Source: an uncultured Bacteroidales bacterium | Lineage (GTDB): Bacteria; Bacteroidota; Bacteroidia; Bacteroidales; UBA932 | Assembly (NCBI GenBank): GCA_900319855.1 | Contig: ONQC01000007.1 | Location: 1-64,000, forward strand | DNA length: 64,000 bases | Direction of reading: 5' to 3' | Shown here: in pieces, positions 1 through 7,530 of the stretch | How the letters are laid out: each line of letters begins with the position of its first letter | Numbering within the stretch: position 1 is the stretch's first letter | Notes under the pieces: model-generated | Seen by the model: the letters and a program-made list of their open reading frames with translations, nothing else | Told to the model about the DNA's origin: nothing | Database searches by the model: none | Translations under genes and position numbers: made by a program

Positions 1-99
1 CAGATCAAGGATGTCGAGAACAGCTTCCTGGCTATTGATGGTGTCGAGTTCGGTCGCGGTAACAAGATTCCTCTCTGGCTTTTCGGATTCCTGTATTAA
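1..99 (+). CDS. C-terminal end of an unidentified protein (5' truncated by the window)
   Basis: An open frame runs from base 1 through 32 codons to a TAA at 97-99. The visible tail ends with the hydrophobic, aromatic stretch IPLWLFGFLY. The start and most of the protein lie outside the window. I do not recognise the family from this tail. An aromatic final residue is compatible with an outer-membrane barrel, but 32 residues are not enough to claim it. The next gene is convergent, 39 bases away, with no obvious terminator hairpin between them. Confidence 0.6.
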   Translation, partial: QIKDVENSFLAIDGVEFGRGNKIPLWLFGFLY

Positions 100-138
100 T
101 CGCTATGTGAACTTCGCCTTCACCCGGAATGAGCGCTC

Positions 139-1044
139 TTACGCCCCGTAGAACGTGAGGAGGATCAGGACCGTTCCCAGCAGGGTATAGAACAGGCCGA
201 TGGCGGCATAATAGACCAGGCCGGTCTTGATCGTGAGCCACAGGGCTTTCCGGTTGCCGATCTGCAGCCATTGGCGGTAGTCGATGAACAGGAGGACCCC
301 CAGGATGAGGATGCCCAGCTCGGAACTTTTCCCGAGGGTGAGCAGCAGCGCCAGGGCCATGAAGACACAGAACTGGCAGAGCACATAGGCCGATGCAGCG
401 GCCGCGCCGGAAGACCGGATTTGATACTTTCTCAGCAGCAGGACCATGGCCAGCCAGAGCAGCAGGAAATTTCCCAGGAACCTCGGGATGCCCTTGCTGC
501 GGAGATTGGCCTCGACGGCGGCCAGCGACTGTTTCCATGGCGTGTCGGCCGCCTCCGGATGCAGGTCCAGGCGCGTCAGGAGGATGGCGCGAGAGGAGAT
601 CTTGAAAAACCGCAGGATGTACTGCTCCATCTGCTCTTTGGTGACGATCATGTCGTCCGTGTCCGCCTCCAGTTCGATGTTCTCCCTTTTCGCGGCTTCG
701 ATAAATATCTCTGCAAGGGAGTACCGGCCGGCGCTGGGCTGGACGACCGCCGTCAGGAGGGTAAAGACCGAATAGAAGACCAGCAGCGCCGTAAAGGGGG
801 CCAGGTATTGTTCATGCCGGCCGCGCTGGATATAGTCCCGCATCAGATAGCCGGGACGGAAGATGAGGTCGGTGAAGGTCCGCTTGGCATCCTGGTTCAA
901 AAAAGGGATGAGCGCTTCACGGGCGCCCATATACACGCCGCGACGCTTCCGTTTCTTTTCTGGCTTCCGCCAGGGTATGCTTCCCGTTTCGAGGTAGATC
1001 CGGAACAGGCGCCACCGCGCCACCATCCGCGGGCTGAGTTTCAT
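139..1044 (-). CDS. DUF3667-like integral membrane protein
   Basis: 301 residues. After a basic N-terminus, about residues 53-82 read R-TF-L-RPG---R-YI-RGR--Y--P, the arrangement I associate with the DUF3667 family of Bacteroidota. A hydrophobic segment follows directly (about 83-103), and three or four more lie in the C-terminal third (about 190-300), with a soluble stretch of about 85 residues between. The N-terminal zinc-ribbon cysteines often found in that family are absent. Function is unknown; the protein should sit in the inner membrane. It is transcribed alone from a good -7 element 23 bases upstream. The family call is from motif memory. Confidence 0.6.
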   Translation of the reverse strand: MKLSPRMVARWRLFRIYLETGSIPWRKPEKKRKRRGVYMGAREALIPFLNQDAKRTFTDLIFRPGYLMRDYIQRGRHEQYLAPFTALLVFYSVFTLLTAVVQPSAGRYSLAEIFIEAAKRENIELEADTDDMIVTKEQMEQYILRFFKISSRAILLTRLDLHPEAADTPWKQSLAAVEANLRSKGIPRFLGNFLLLWLAMVLLLRKYQIRSSGAAAASAYVLCQFCVFMALALLLTLGKSSELGILILGVLLFIDYRQWLQIGNRKALWLTIKTGLVYYAAIGLFYTLLGTVLILLTFYGA

Positions 1045-1066
1045 GTCGAAATCTTTTCTGTTTCTG

Positions 1067-1074
1067 CAAAGATA
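1067..1074 (-). promoter_or_regulatory. -7 promoter element (TATCTTTG) of the DUF3667-like gene
   Basis: Reads TATCTTTG on the minus strand, an exact match to the Bacteroidota -7 consensus TAnnTTTG, and ends 22 bases before the ATG at 1044. No convincing -33 element was picked out. Confidence 0.6.
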
Positions 1075-1153
1075 GGCAAATACGCAGGTGTTTCCCCATT
1101 TCCTCCGTGTATTTCGCTCGATTTACGAGTGGAATGACCCCGCATATAAGAAA

Positions 1154-1177
1154 AGGCCGTGCACATCTGCACGGCCT
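1154..1177 (-). terminator. Intrinsic terminator of the small lipoprotein gene
   Basis: A 10-bp perfect inverted repeat (AGGCCGTGCA / TGCACGGCCT) has a 4-base loop. On the minus strand it is followed by TTTTCTTATA, as expected for a rho-independent terminator of the leftward gene ending at 1203. Confidence 0.75.
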
Positions 1178-1202
1178 CTCGTTTATCTCAGGAATAGCTG
1201 GG

Positions 1203-1715
1203 CTATTCGGTCTGACGGTGGAAGGTATAGGTAGCCACTGCCTTGGCGGTGACGACTTTGTCGCCCACGTCGAGGCCCGTTTCTTTTACATACGGCTGCT
1301 GGAGGACCAGCTTCGTCGTGGTGAGTTCCAAGATATCGAAGGTGCCGGCCATGACGAGGACCTGGCCGTCGTCGCTGACTTCCATCATCCGGGCGAGCTT
1401 GATGGTATGTTTCTCGTTATCGACCGTGTACGCGGACTGGCTGGTTTCCCAGCCCATGTGGGCAAAGACGATCAGCGGGTCTTCTTCAAATTTCAGGGTC
1501 GTCTTCTGGACATACGGAATAACGATCGGAATGTTTCCGCCTTCGCCATCGGAACTGCCGCCGGCATCGAAACGATAGGAATCCATGACCCAGGTCCCGT
1601 AAAGCAGACCGGAGTCATCACCCGTCGGATTATCCAGATGACCCGTACAAGAAACGGCCAGAACGGCCAGACACGCCGCGAAAGCGGCAAAAAGAGCCTT
1701 TTTCATAACAACCAT
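1203..1715 (-). CDS. Small lipoprotein, possibly lipocalin-like
   Basis: 170 residues with a lipoprotein signal (hydrophobic stretch ending LAVSC) and then a Gly/Asp-rich linker. The GTWVMDSYRF sequence and the all-beta pattern resemble lipocalin-like small lipoproteins of Bacteroidota. The MKK codon at 1706 would give a more typical signal peptide, so the true start may be three codons in. It probably sits in the outer-membrane or periplasmic leaflet. It lies downstream of the TonB receptor/DUF4249 pair with a 45-base gap and may be its last cistron, because no clear promoter was seen and a terminator follows. Function unknown. Confidence 0.6.
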   Translation of the reverse strand: MVVMKKALFAAFAACLAVLAVSCTGHLDNPTGDDSGLLYGTWVMDSYRFDAGGSSDGEGGNIPIVIPYVQKTTLKFEEDPLIVFAHMGWETSQSAYTVDNEKHTIKLARMMEVSDDGQVLVMAGTFDILELTTTKLVLQQPYVKETGLDVGDKVVTAKAVATYTFHRQTE

Positions 1716-1760
1716 TTTTTAACCTCTTGACCCAAAAGTTTCAAATACCGTTCCAAACTG

Positions 1761-2669
1761 TTACATACCCGGCATCAGTTTCCTGTAATAGGGCCGCAGG
1801 GGGTCGTCGACCGTGACGCTGGCGCTGGCGACGGGGCAGACGGCGAAGTAGCCCAGGGCATGGTCGCCGCGGATGTTGGTCGGGCAGTTAGCCGGTTGCG
1901 GGGAGAACAGCGGGATGGAAGACAGGGTGCCGTTGAGGGCCACGGCTACAAGGTAGTCGAAGTAGTCTTTCTGCAGGGTATAGGCCTCGAGGGTGATGAC
2001 GTCGTCCTTTTCCAGGTATTTGCAGCAGTCGCCGTAGAGTTCCTGCAGGTCGTGGATCTGCATGAGCGTCGCGATCGGGAAGCCGCGGATCTCGTTGCCG
2101 TTGAAGTATTTGTCATCGAGGACTTCTGCCAGTTCGAACGGATAGAAATTCCCGTTGACGGCGAGGGTGACATAGTAGTAATCGGTCCGGGGCTTGTCGC
2201 CGCCCCAGATGGCCACAGTCCAGAGGCTGTCGGCGCCCATGGTCTTGCCGCCGCCCCAGGCATAGTCGATCTCATCGAGACGGAAGCCCGCCTCCGGCAT
2301 GGAGGCATCGGCCTCATAGACCTCCTCTCCTTCCTCGATCCGCAGATGGTACTGTTTCCCGGCTTGGGCGCAATAGCCCTCCGGCGCCTGGTAGACGCCC
2401 GGCTCCTTTTCGCTGAACAAGACGGTCTGGGTCCCGTCGCCGACGGTCACGACGGCTCCGCGCACCGCAGCGGCGGCATGTTCCTCAGCCTCACCGAAAT
2501 AAGGCACCGTCCGGCTCAGAATCACCTGCTGCGGCCGGTCCGGCCGGTCGGTCAAGGTCGCGTCCACCGCAAGGTATTCGTTGTATTCTCCGTCAGACCG
2601 CAGGTCGGTCTTTTCCGTGCAGGCGGCCAGCAGGACAAGGGCCGCGGAGAGGATGGCTAAACGTCTCAT
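1761..2669 (-). CDS. DUF4249 lipoprotein, partner of the adjacent TonB-dependent receptor
   Basis: 302 residues with a lipobox (LVLLAAC) followed by EYLAVDATLTD and an early beta-sandwich containing VRGAVVTVGDG and PGVYQAPEG. This is the pattern of the DUF4249 family of outer-membrane lipoproteins. In Bacteroidota these are nearly always encoded next to a CarboxypepD_reg/TonB-dependent receptor and are thought to be surface lids or ligand-binding partners. Here the receptor ends two bases upstream, so the two are translationally linked. The ligand cannot be told from sequence. Confidence 0.85.
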   Translation of the reverse strand: MRRLAILSAALVLLAACTEKTDLRSDGEYNEYLAVDATLTDRPDRPQQVILSRTVPYFGEAEEHAAAAVRGAVVTVGDGTQTVLFSEKEPGVYQAPEGYCAQAGKQYHLRIEEGEEVYEADASMPEAGFRLDEIDYAWGGGKTMGADSLWTVAIWGGDKPRTDYYYVTLAVNGNFYPFELAEVLDDKYFNGNEIRGFPIATLMQIHDLQELYGDCCKYLEKDDVITLEAYTLQKDYFDYLVAVALNGTLSSIPLFSPQPANCPTNIRGDHALGYFAVCPVASASVTVDDPLRPYYRKLMPGM

Positions 2670-2671
2670 GG

Positions 2672-5038
2672 TCAGAACTGGATATTATAGGAGATGGAAG
2701 GGATGATGGTGAAGAGGTAGACCTTCAGGGCCTGCGCCCGGTCTTCCTTGCGGTCGTAATTGAAGGCGATGCTCCAGGCGTTGTGGCGGGAGTAGGCATT
2801 GTACAGGGACAGGTTCCATTCGCCGCTGAAGCGCTTTTCCTGCACGCGTCCCCGGGTGCGCCAGGTCAGCGACAGGTCGGCCCGGTGGTAGTCCGGGAGG
2901 GTGTCTTCGTTGCGGTTGGAATACACGGGCACCCAAGTGCCTTTGTAGGCGTAGCGGCCGACCGGGTAGGTCGTCGGGGCGCCGCTGTAGAAGACCCATT
3001 CCGCCGAGGCGGAGAGGCGTTTGGTGAAATCGTAGGTCAGCACGAAATTGACGGCATGCTCGTGGTTGAGGGGCGAACGGTATTTCCGGCCGCCGTTCAG
3101 GCCGGAAATGTCGTACCAGGCCTTCGACCAGGTATAGGAAAGCCAGCCGCTCCATTTGGCGAAGTCGTACTTGAGCATCAGTTCGGCCCCGTAGGACCAG
3201 CCTTTCCCGATGCGCAGGAGGCCTTCCCGGTCCGGGTTGTCGATGACGATGCCGGCGTTTTCGACAAAGTCGATGGCGTTGCGGCTCTTCTTGTAAAACC
3301 CTTCGAGGGAGAGTTCGAGGGCCTGGTCGGCAAAGAGGGTGTTGACGCCGAGGGAGAACTGGTCGGAGTACTGGGGCTTGGTGTTGGGCGAAGCGGTGAA
3401 CCAGGTGTCGACCGGGCTGCCGGTGATGCTGACGCGGGCCTGCTGGAGGAACTGGGCGGTGCGTGAATACGCCGCCTTGAGGGAGAGGTCGTCGGTCAGC
3501 GGGAGGGAGGCGGAGACGCGGGGTTCGAGGGCGTTGTAGGTCTGGATGACCTTGCCTTTTTCGACCTCTACGGTCTCTGTAAGTTCGTGGGTATCAGGGT
3601 CAAAGTATTTCTGGGTGGTGCCGCCGAGGCTGGAGAAGGAGGTGAACCGGAGGCCGTAGCGGAGGGTCAGCGGGCCGAGTTTCTGTTCGTTCTGCAGGTA
3701 GGCGGAGGGCTGGACGGCGAAGGCTTCGGGCATCTTGACGTTGTTGACGATGGTGGTGCCGCCCTTGGGGGTGCATTCGCCGGGGGCTAGGGAGAAATAC
3801 GCCAGGCCGAGGCCGGCCTTGAGGGTGTTCCGCTCATCCAGGCGCCAGGTCCATCCGGCCCGCAGCCCGGTCTCCCGGATGCCTTGGACATAGTCGAACT
3901 GCGCTTCGCTGATATCGCCGCCCAGGGTGTTTCTATACAAGGAGTTATAGAGCGTGACGTCGGAGGTGAGGCCCGGTTTCCAGACATGGTTCCAGCGCAG
4001 GGACTGGGTGTTGTTGCGGAAACCGAATTTCATCTTGCCCATGTCGAATTCTTCCATGCTGAGGCCGAAGACGTCCTGGCCGCTGAAGGCGCTCAGGTAG
4101 AGGCGGTCGTTCTCGCCGGCGATCCAGCTGAACTTGGCGTTGAGGTCGTAGAAGAACATCTGGGTGTTGTCGGGAAGGTTGTCGCCGAGCAGGGGGAAGA
4201 AGAGGTCGAGGTAGGTGCGGCGGGCCGTGGCCATGAATGAGAGCTTCTCGGGGATGATGGGGCCTTCGACGAAGACCTTGGAGGTGATCAGGCCGATGGA
4301 GGCGCCGCCGCCGAAACGGTGCTGGTTGCCGTCTTTGGTGTCGATGTCCAGGACGGAGGAGATGCGACCGCCATACGAAGCGGGAAAATCGCCTTTGTAG
4401 AGTTCGGCGCTGCGGATGGCGTCGGAGTTGAACATGGACAAGAAGCCCAGGAAATGGCCGCTGTTGTAGACGGGAGCGCCGTCGATGAGGATGAGGTTCT
4501 GGTCGATGCCGCCGCCGCGGACGCTGAAGCCGGTGGCGCCTTCGCTCGGGGTCTGGACGCCGGGCATCATCTGGATGACGCGGATGATGTCGGTCTCGCC
4601 CATCAGGGCGGGGAGTTTCTTGACGATGGTGGCGTCGACCCGTTCAAGGCCCATCTGGGGGATCTTCAGTTCGTCGCGTTTGCTCTTGGAGAAGACCGTG
4701 GCGGCTTCGAGGGTCTCCCTGTCGGTTTCAAGCAGGAAGTCGAGTTTCGTGGGGCCGCTGACCGTCACGGTTTTGGTGGCGGTTTGATAGCCGGTAAAAG
4801 AGCAGAGGAGGGTGACTTCGCCCGGGCTGACATTGAGAGAATAATAGCCGACGCGGTCGGCGACGACGCCGATGCTGCGGTCTTCGGTGAAGATGACGGC
4901 GCCGGTCAGCGGTTCGCCGCTGGAGGCGTCCTTGACATAGCCCGAGAGCACGGCCTTCCGGCTTTGCGCCCCTGCAGCAAGCGGCAGGAGCAGCAGCACG
5001 GCCGCTGCGAGCCGGGCAAAAAGATATCTGGATCTCAT
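2672..5038 (-). CDS. TonB-dependent outer-membrane receptor with N-terminal carboxypeptidase-like domain
   Basis: 788 residues. A signal peptide ends at about AAGAQ (residues 1-25). A CarboxypepD_reg-like beta-sandwich follows (SGYVKDASSGEPLTGAVI, about 31-115), then the plug (IIRVIQMMPGVQTPSEGATGFSVRGG; the TonB-gated plug normally ends near residue 250) and a 22-strand barrel finishing in SYNIQF with the expected terminal Phe. No SusC-type TonB-box elements stand out. It is paired with DUF4249 (2-base gap) rather than a SusD, so this is not a classical glycan locus. It should import a small ligand using the TonB proteins encoded elsewhere in the window. Confidence 0.92.
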   Translation of the reverse strand: MRSRYLFARLAAAVLLLLPLAAGAQSRKAVLSGYVKDASSGEPLTGAVIFTEDRSIGVVADRVGYYSLNVSPGEVTLLCSFTGYQTATKTVTVSGPTKLDFLLETDRETLEAATVFSKSKRDELKIPQMGLERVDATIVKKLPALMGETDIIRVIQMMPGVQTPSEGATGFSVRGGGIDQNLILIDGAPVYNSGHFLGFLSMFNSDAIRSAELYKGDFPASYGGRISSVLDIDTKDGNQHRFGGGASIGLITSKVFVEGPIIPEKLSFMATARRTYLDLFFPLLGDNLPDNTQMFFYDLNAKFSWIAGENDRLYLSAFSGQDVFGLSMEEFDMGKMKFGFRNNTQSLRWNHVWKPGLTSDVTLYNSLYRNTLGGDISEAQFDYVQGIRETGLRAGWTWRLDERNTLKAGLGLAYFSLAPGECTPKGGTTIVNNVKMPEAFAVQPSAYLQNEQKLGPLTLRYGLRFTSFSSLGGTTQKYFDPDTHELTETVEVEKGKVIQTYNALEPRVSASLPLTDDLSLKAAYSRTAQFLQQARVSITGSPVDTWFTASPNTKPQYSDQFSLGVNTLFADQALELSLEGFYKKSRNAIDFVENAGIVIDNPDREGLLRIGKGWSYGAELMLKYDFAKWSGWLSYTWSKAWYDISGLNGGRKYRSPLNHEHAVNFVLTYDFTKRLSASAEWVFYSGAPTTYPVGRYAYKGTWVPVYSNRNEDTLPDYHRADLSLTWRTRGRVQEKRFSGEWNLSLYNAYSRHNAWSIAFNYDRKEDRAQALKVYLFTIIPSISYNIQF

Positions 5039-5114
5039 AAAAGTTCCCTGTTACGGGAGGATCTTCCCCAAAATCTGTTCCAAACCGGCATCTTGCCATT
5101 TACGGAAAAAGCCG

Positions 5115-5122
5115 TACCTTTG
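5115..5122 (+). promoter_or_regulatory. -7 element (TACCTTTG) of the plsC-like/patatin operon
   Basis: Exact TAnnTTTG match in the longer context CCGTACCTTTG. Only five bases separate it from the ATG at 5128, so transcription should start at or very near the start codon (leaderless or near-leaderless mRNA). Confidence 0.6.
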
Positions 5123-5127
5123 GGATT

Positions 5128-5697
5128 ATGTGTATCCAACGTCATTTGCTGAAGTGGCTCGGCTGGAAAACGGCCGGGGCATTCCCGGACATTCCGAAGT
5201 CCGTGATCGCCGTAGCTCCCCACACAACCTACTGGGACGGATGGTGGGGCTGGCTGACCCTGGAACAGTACCGCATTCCCTATACGATCCTGGCCGACGC
5301 CTTCCTGTTCGATAAGTTTCCCTTCAACATCATGATGAAGGTCATCCATGCCATTCCGGTCAATGTCCGGGGGAAGGATGCCATCCACCAGGTGGCGGAC
5401 CTGCTGAAATCCAAGGAGTCCATGCACGTGGTCATCTGTCCGGAAGGGCAGCTGGCACCGCGCGACAAGTGGCCGGCAGGGTTCTACCACATGGCCCGGC
5501 TGGCGGAGGTGCCGATCGTGGTCGTGGCCTTGGATTACAAGCACAAGACCGTGATTTTCAAGTCTGTGATTACCGACCTGTCGGACCCCGACAAGGTCTG
5601 GCAGACCTTGGTCGATGATTACAGCGGCGGCGAGCTGGGCCGGTTCCCGGAAAAATTCCTGCCGCCGACGGGGAACCTGAAGAAAAAAGAAGCATGA
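5128..5697 (+). CDS. PlsC-type lysophospholipid (1-acylglycerol-3-phosphate) acyltransferase family protein
   Basis: 189 residues. The acyltransferase signature HX4D is present as HTTYWD at about residue 32. The glycerophosphate-binding loop equivalent to EGT/EGxR appears as CPEGQLAP at about 110-117, with a basic, hydrophobic segment before it (PFNIMMKVIHAIPVNVRG). It is short and lacks a clear transmembrane helix, like the soluble or peripheral members of the family. The likely reaction is acyl transfer from acyl-CoA/ACP to a lysolipid or glycerolipid at the inner membrane. Its stop overlaps the start of the patatin-like gene by four bases (ATGA), so the two are co-translated. Confidence 0.82.
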   Translation: MCIQRHLLKWLGWKTAGAFPDIPKSVIAVAPHTTYWDGWWGWLTLEQYRIPYTILADAFLFDKFPFNIMMKVIHAIPVNVRGKDAIHQVADLLKSKESMHVVICPEGQLAPRDKWPAGFYHMARLAEVPIVVVALDYKHKTVIFKSVITDLSDPDKVWQTLVDDYSGGELGRFPEKFLPPTGNLKKKEA

Positions 5698-6698
5698 AAA
5701 AAGTAGCCCTTGCCCTTTCCAGCGGCGGTCCGCGCGGATTCGCCTATATCGGTGCGATCGAGGAACTGCTCGCCCGGAGATATGAAATCACTTCGGTGGC
5801 CGGCGCCTCGGCCGGTTCGCTGGTGGGCGGCGTCTTCGCCGCCGGCGGCCTGGAAGCGTTCAAGCGGTGGCTCTTCCGGCTCGACCCGATGAAGGTGGTG
5901 ACCCTGATGGATTTCTCGATCAGCCGCAACCACCTGGTCAAAGGCGAACGGGTCATCGACGCCATCCGCGAGCAGGTGCCGGAGATCAATATCGAAGATC
6001 TGCCTATCCCGTTCACGGCCATTGCGACCGATTTGTTCACCGGCGAGGAGGTCATTTTCCGGGAAGGCCCGCTGTTCGAGGCCATCCGGGCCTCCATCTC
6101 CATTCCGTCGATGTTCCGACCGGTCCGGTGGAAAGGACGTACGCTGATTGACGGCGGCATCGCCAATACCTTCCCGCTCAACCGCGTACAGCGGACCGAG
6201 GGGGATATCCTGGTGGGCTTCAATGTCAACCGGATTGATGCGGAGCAGATCCACCGTTTCCTCCACGACAAACAGGCCCTCGACAAAGGCGAGGCTTCGA
6301 ACCTGGCCGAGGCCAAGGCGGTGCTGAAGGACACCCTGACGGCGGAAAACCTGGAGTGGAAGGAGCGGGTCCGCCAGGCCGGCGAGAAAGGCGGCCGTTT
6401 CCTCAAGGAGCACCTCGAACTGCAGAAAAAGGAAAAAGAGCTGCTGGCCGCCGGCCGGGAGAACCACATCCCGATGGACGCGGACGACAACTACGCCTCG
6501 ATCCTCCAGCGCAGTTTCGGCATCATGAACCACACCATCGCCCGCATGGGCATCGAGAACTGTCCGCCGGACATCCTCGTGGAACTCCCCTTCGACTCCT
6601 ACCACGGCGTCTACGGCTATTCCCATGCCGAAGAAATCGCCCGCGAAGGCCGCCGCCTGATGGCCGCCGCCCTCGACCGCTACGAGGCCCAGGCCTGA
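5694..6698 (+). CDS. Patatin-like phospholipase (RssA family)
   Basis: 334 residues starting in the ATGA overlap with the acyltransferase gene. It has the oxyanion loop SSGGPRG (about 9-15), the nucleophile elbow G-A-S-A-G with Ser39, and the catalytic dyad partner in IDGG (about residue 153), all as in patatin/RssA serine lipases. The C-terminal third is charged and helical (QKKEKELL) and is not part of the core fold. It lacks a signal peptide, so it should act on the cytoplasmic membrane face. Coupled to a PlsC-like enzyme, a deacylation/reacylation (phospholipid remodelling) role is plausible but inferred. Confidence 0.85.
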   Translation: MKKVALALSSGGPRGFAYIGAIEELLARRYEITSVAGASAGSLVGGVFAAGGLEAFKRWLFRLDPMKVVTLMDFSISRNHLVKGERVIDAIREQVPEINIEDLPIPFTAIATDLFTGEEVIFREGPLFEAIRASISIPSMFRPVRWKGRTLIDGGIANTFPLNRVQRTEGDILVGFNVNRIDAEQIHRFLHDKQALDKGEASNLAEAKAVLKDTLTAENLEWKERVRQAGEKGGRFLKEHLELQKKEKELLAAGRENHIPMDADDNYASILQRSFGIMNHTIARMGIENCPPDILVELPFDSYHGVYGYSHAEEIAREGRRLMAAALDRYEAQA

Positions 6699-6724
6699 TC
6701 CTGCTGGCACGGAATCGCTTGCGC

Positions 6725-6784
6725 TGGTGCAGGCTTCTTTGCGCGGATGCAGGCTCCTTTGCGCGGGTGCAAGCTCCTTTGCGC
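6725..6784. repeat. Three 20-bp direct repeats
   Basis: Exactly three 20-base units (6725-6744, 6745-6764, 6765-6784) share the pattern GG-TGCA-GCT-CTTTGCGC. Units differ from one another at about two to four positions. They start 26 bases after the patatin stop codon. Function unknown. Confidence 0.75.
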
Positions 6785-7010
6785 TGTAGGCGCATGGGAA
6801 CAAGTTTTTGCCTGCAGCATAATTCGCTAATTTTCAATGCTTTACGGCTTTTAAGGAAGTATTTCAGCCCACCTTGAAATAAGGAAAAGTCTATTTATTA
6901 AGTGGTTACATTGCAGGCAAACTGTGTCGTCCTGAAAAACAACACCCTCGAGGCCATTTGCGCAGCTCATCTTATAGTATACTGATACACAGCAACTTAT
7001 ATTTCAGCCC

Positions 7011-7046
7011 GCGCAAAAGGGTACCCTCCGGCACCACCTTTTGCGC
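7011..7046. repeat. 10-bp inverted repeat hairpin
   Basis: Perfect arms GCGCAAAAGG (7011-7020) and CCTTTTGCGC (7037-7046) are separated by 16 bases. It could be a terminator-like or regulatory hairpin, but no gene end is nearby. Confidence 0.5.
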
Positions 7047-7130
7047 AGACAATTTTGTAATCAATTGAAAACCAAACCTTTACAAAGAACCCTGCGCAAA
7101 TCATCCAACACATACTGGAGCGGAACCGAA

Positions 7131-7260
7131 GCCGGATGGCAGTAAGCCTCCGGGCGGCGTAGCCGCCCGCGGCTCCGTGAGCGGGAGGGGCCCACGAGCG
7201 AAGCGAAGTGGGAGGGATAGCCCGAAGGGCGTACTGCCCGGAGGCTTGCTGCCGTCCGGC
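7131..7260. repeat. 130-bp element with 25-bp terminal inverted repeats and a conserved GC-rich core
   Basis: The arms 7131-7155 and 7236-7260 are complementary over 25 bases with two T-G pairs and no gaps. Between them lies a core containing GGGAGGGG-CCCACGA and GTGGGAGGGAT (about 7183-7218). The same core recurs at 7314 and again inside the unrelated arms at 59116-59220. No open frame fits. It may be a miniature inverted-repeat element or a structured transcript end. Confidence 0.7.
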
Positions 7261-7313
7261 GAAAGAGGGGAAGCGAAAGAGCAGCGCGGGCAAGTGGAGC
7301 GAAACAGCCACGC

Positions 7314-7388
7314 GGGAGGGGCCCACGAGCACAGCGACGTGGGAGGGATAGCCCCGCAGGGGCATACCGCCTCGGAGGCTTGCTGCCG
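7314..7388. repeat. Second copy of the GC-rich core element
   Basis: Starts GGGAGGGGCCCACGAG and ends CGGAGGCTTGCTGCCG, matching 7183-7254 with a few substitutions and small indels. The left terminal arm seen in the first copy is not recognisable here, so this copy looks partial. Confidence 0.65.
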
Positions 7389-7390
7389 CA

Positions 7391-7530
7391 GGCATGAAGC
7401 GACGCGCGGCAGGAGCGCACGCGAAAGGCCGCAGGCTCGAAGCGATGCGCAGCAGGAGCGCACACGAAAGGCCGCAGGCTCGAAGCGACGCGCGGCAGGA
7501 GCGCACGCGAAAGGCCGCAGGCATGAAGGA
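7391..7530. repeat. 43-bp tandem repeat, 3.25 copies, ending at the yfcC-like stop codon
   Basis: Units at 7391-7433, 7434-7476 and 7477-7519 are each exactly 43 bases and differ at only a few sites. An 11-base partial fourth unit (7520-7530) directly abuts the stop codon of the leftward transporter gene. Each unit contains GGCAGGAGCGCACGCGAAAG or a close variant. There are no unique spacers, so it is not a CRISPR. Confidence 0.8.

Larger units (their letters stand above)
6699..7530. other. Gene-free block rich in repeats and inverted repeats
   Basis: 832 bases between the patatin gene and the yfcC-like stop codon. I find no credible coding frame: the open frames here cross tandem repeats whose period is not a multiple of three. 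It holds three 20-bp repeats, an AT-rich stretch (about 6815-7010), a 10-bp hairpin, two copies of a GC-rich element and a 43-bp tandem repeat, each listed separately. TTGCGC/GCGCAA motifs recur about eight times in the first 400 bases. Confidence 0.75.

Noticed and set aside
7391-7530. Possible CRISPR array
   Set aside because: Units are back-to-back with no unique spacers and no cas genes nearby.
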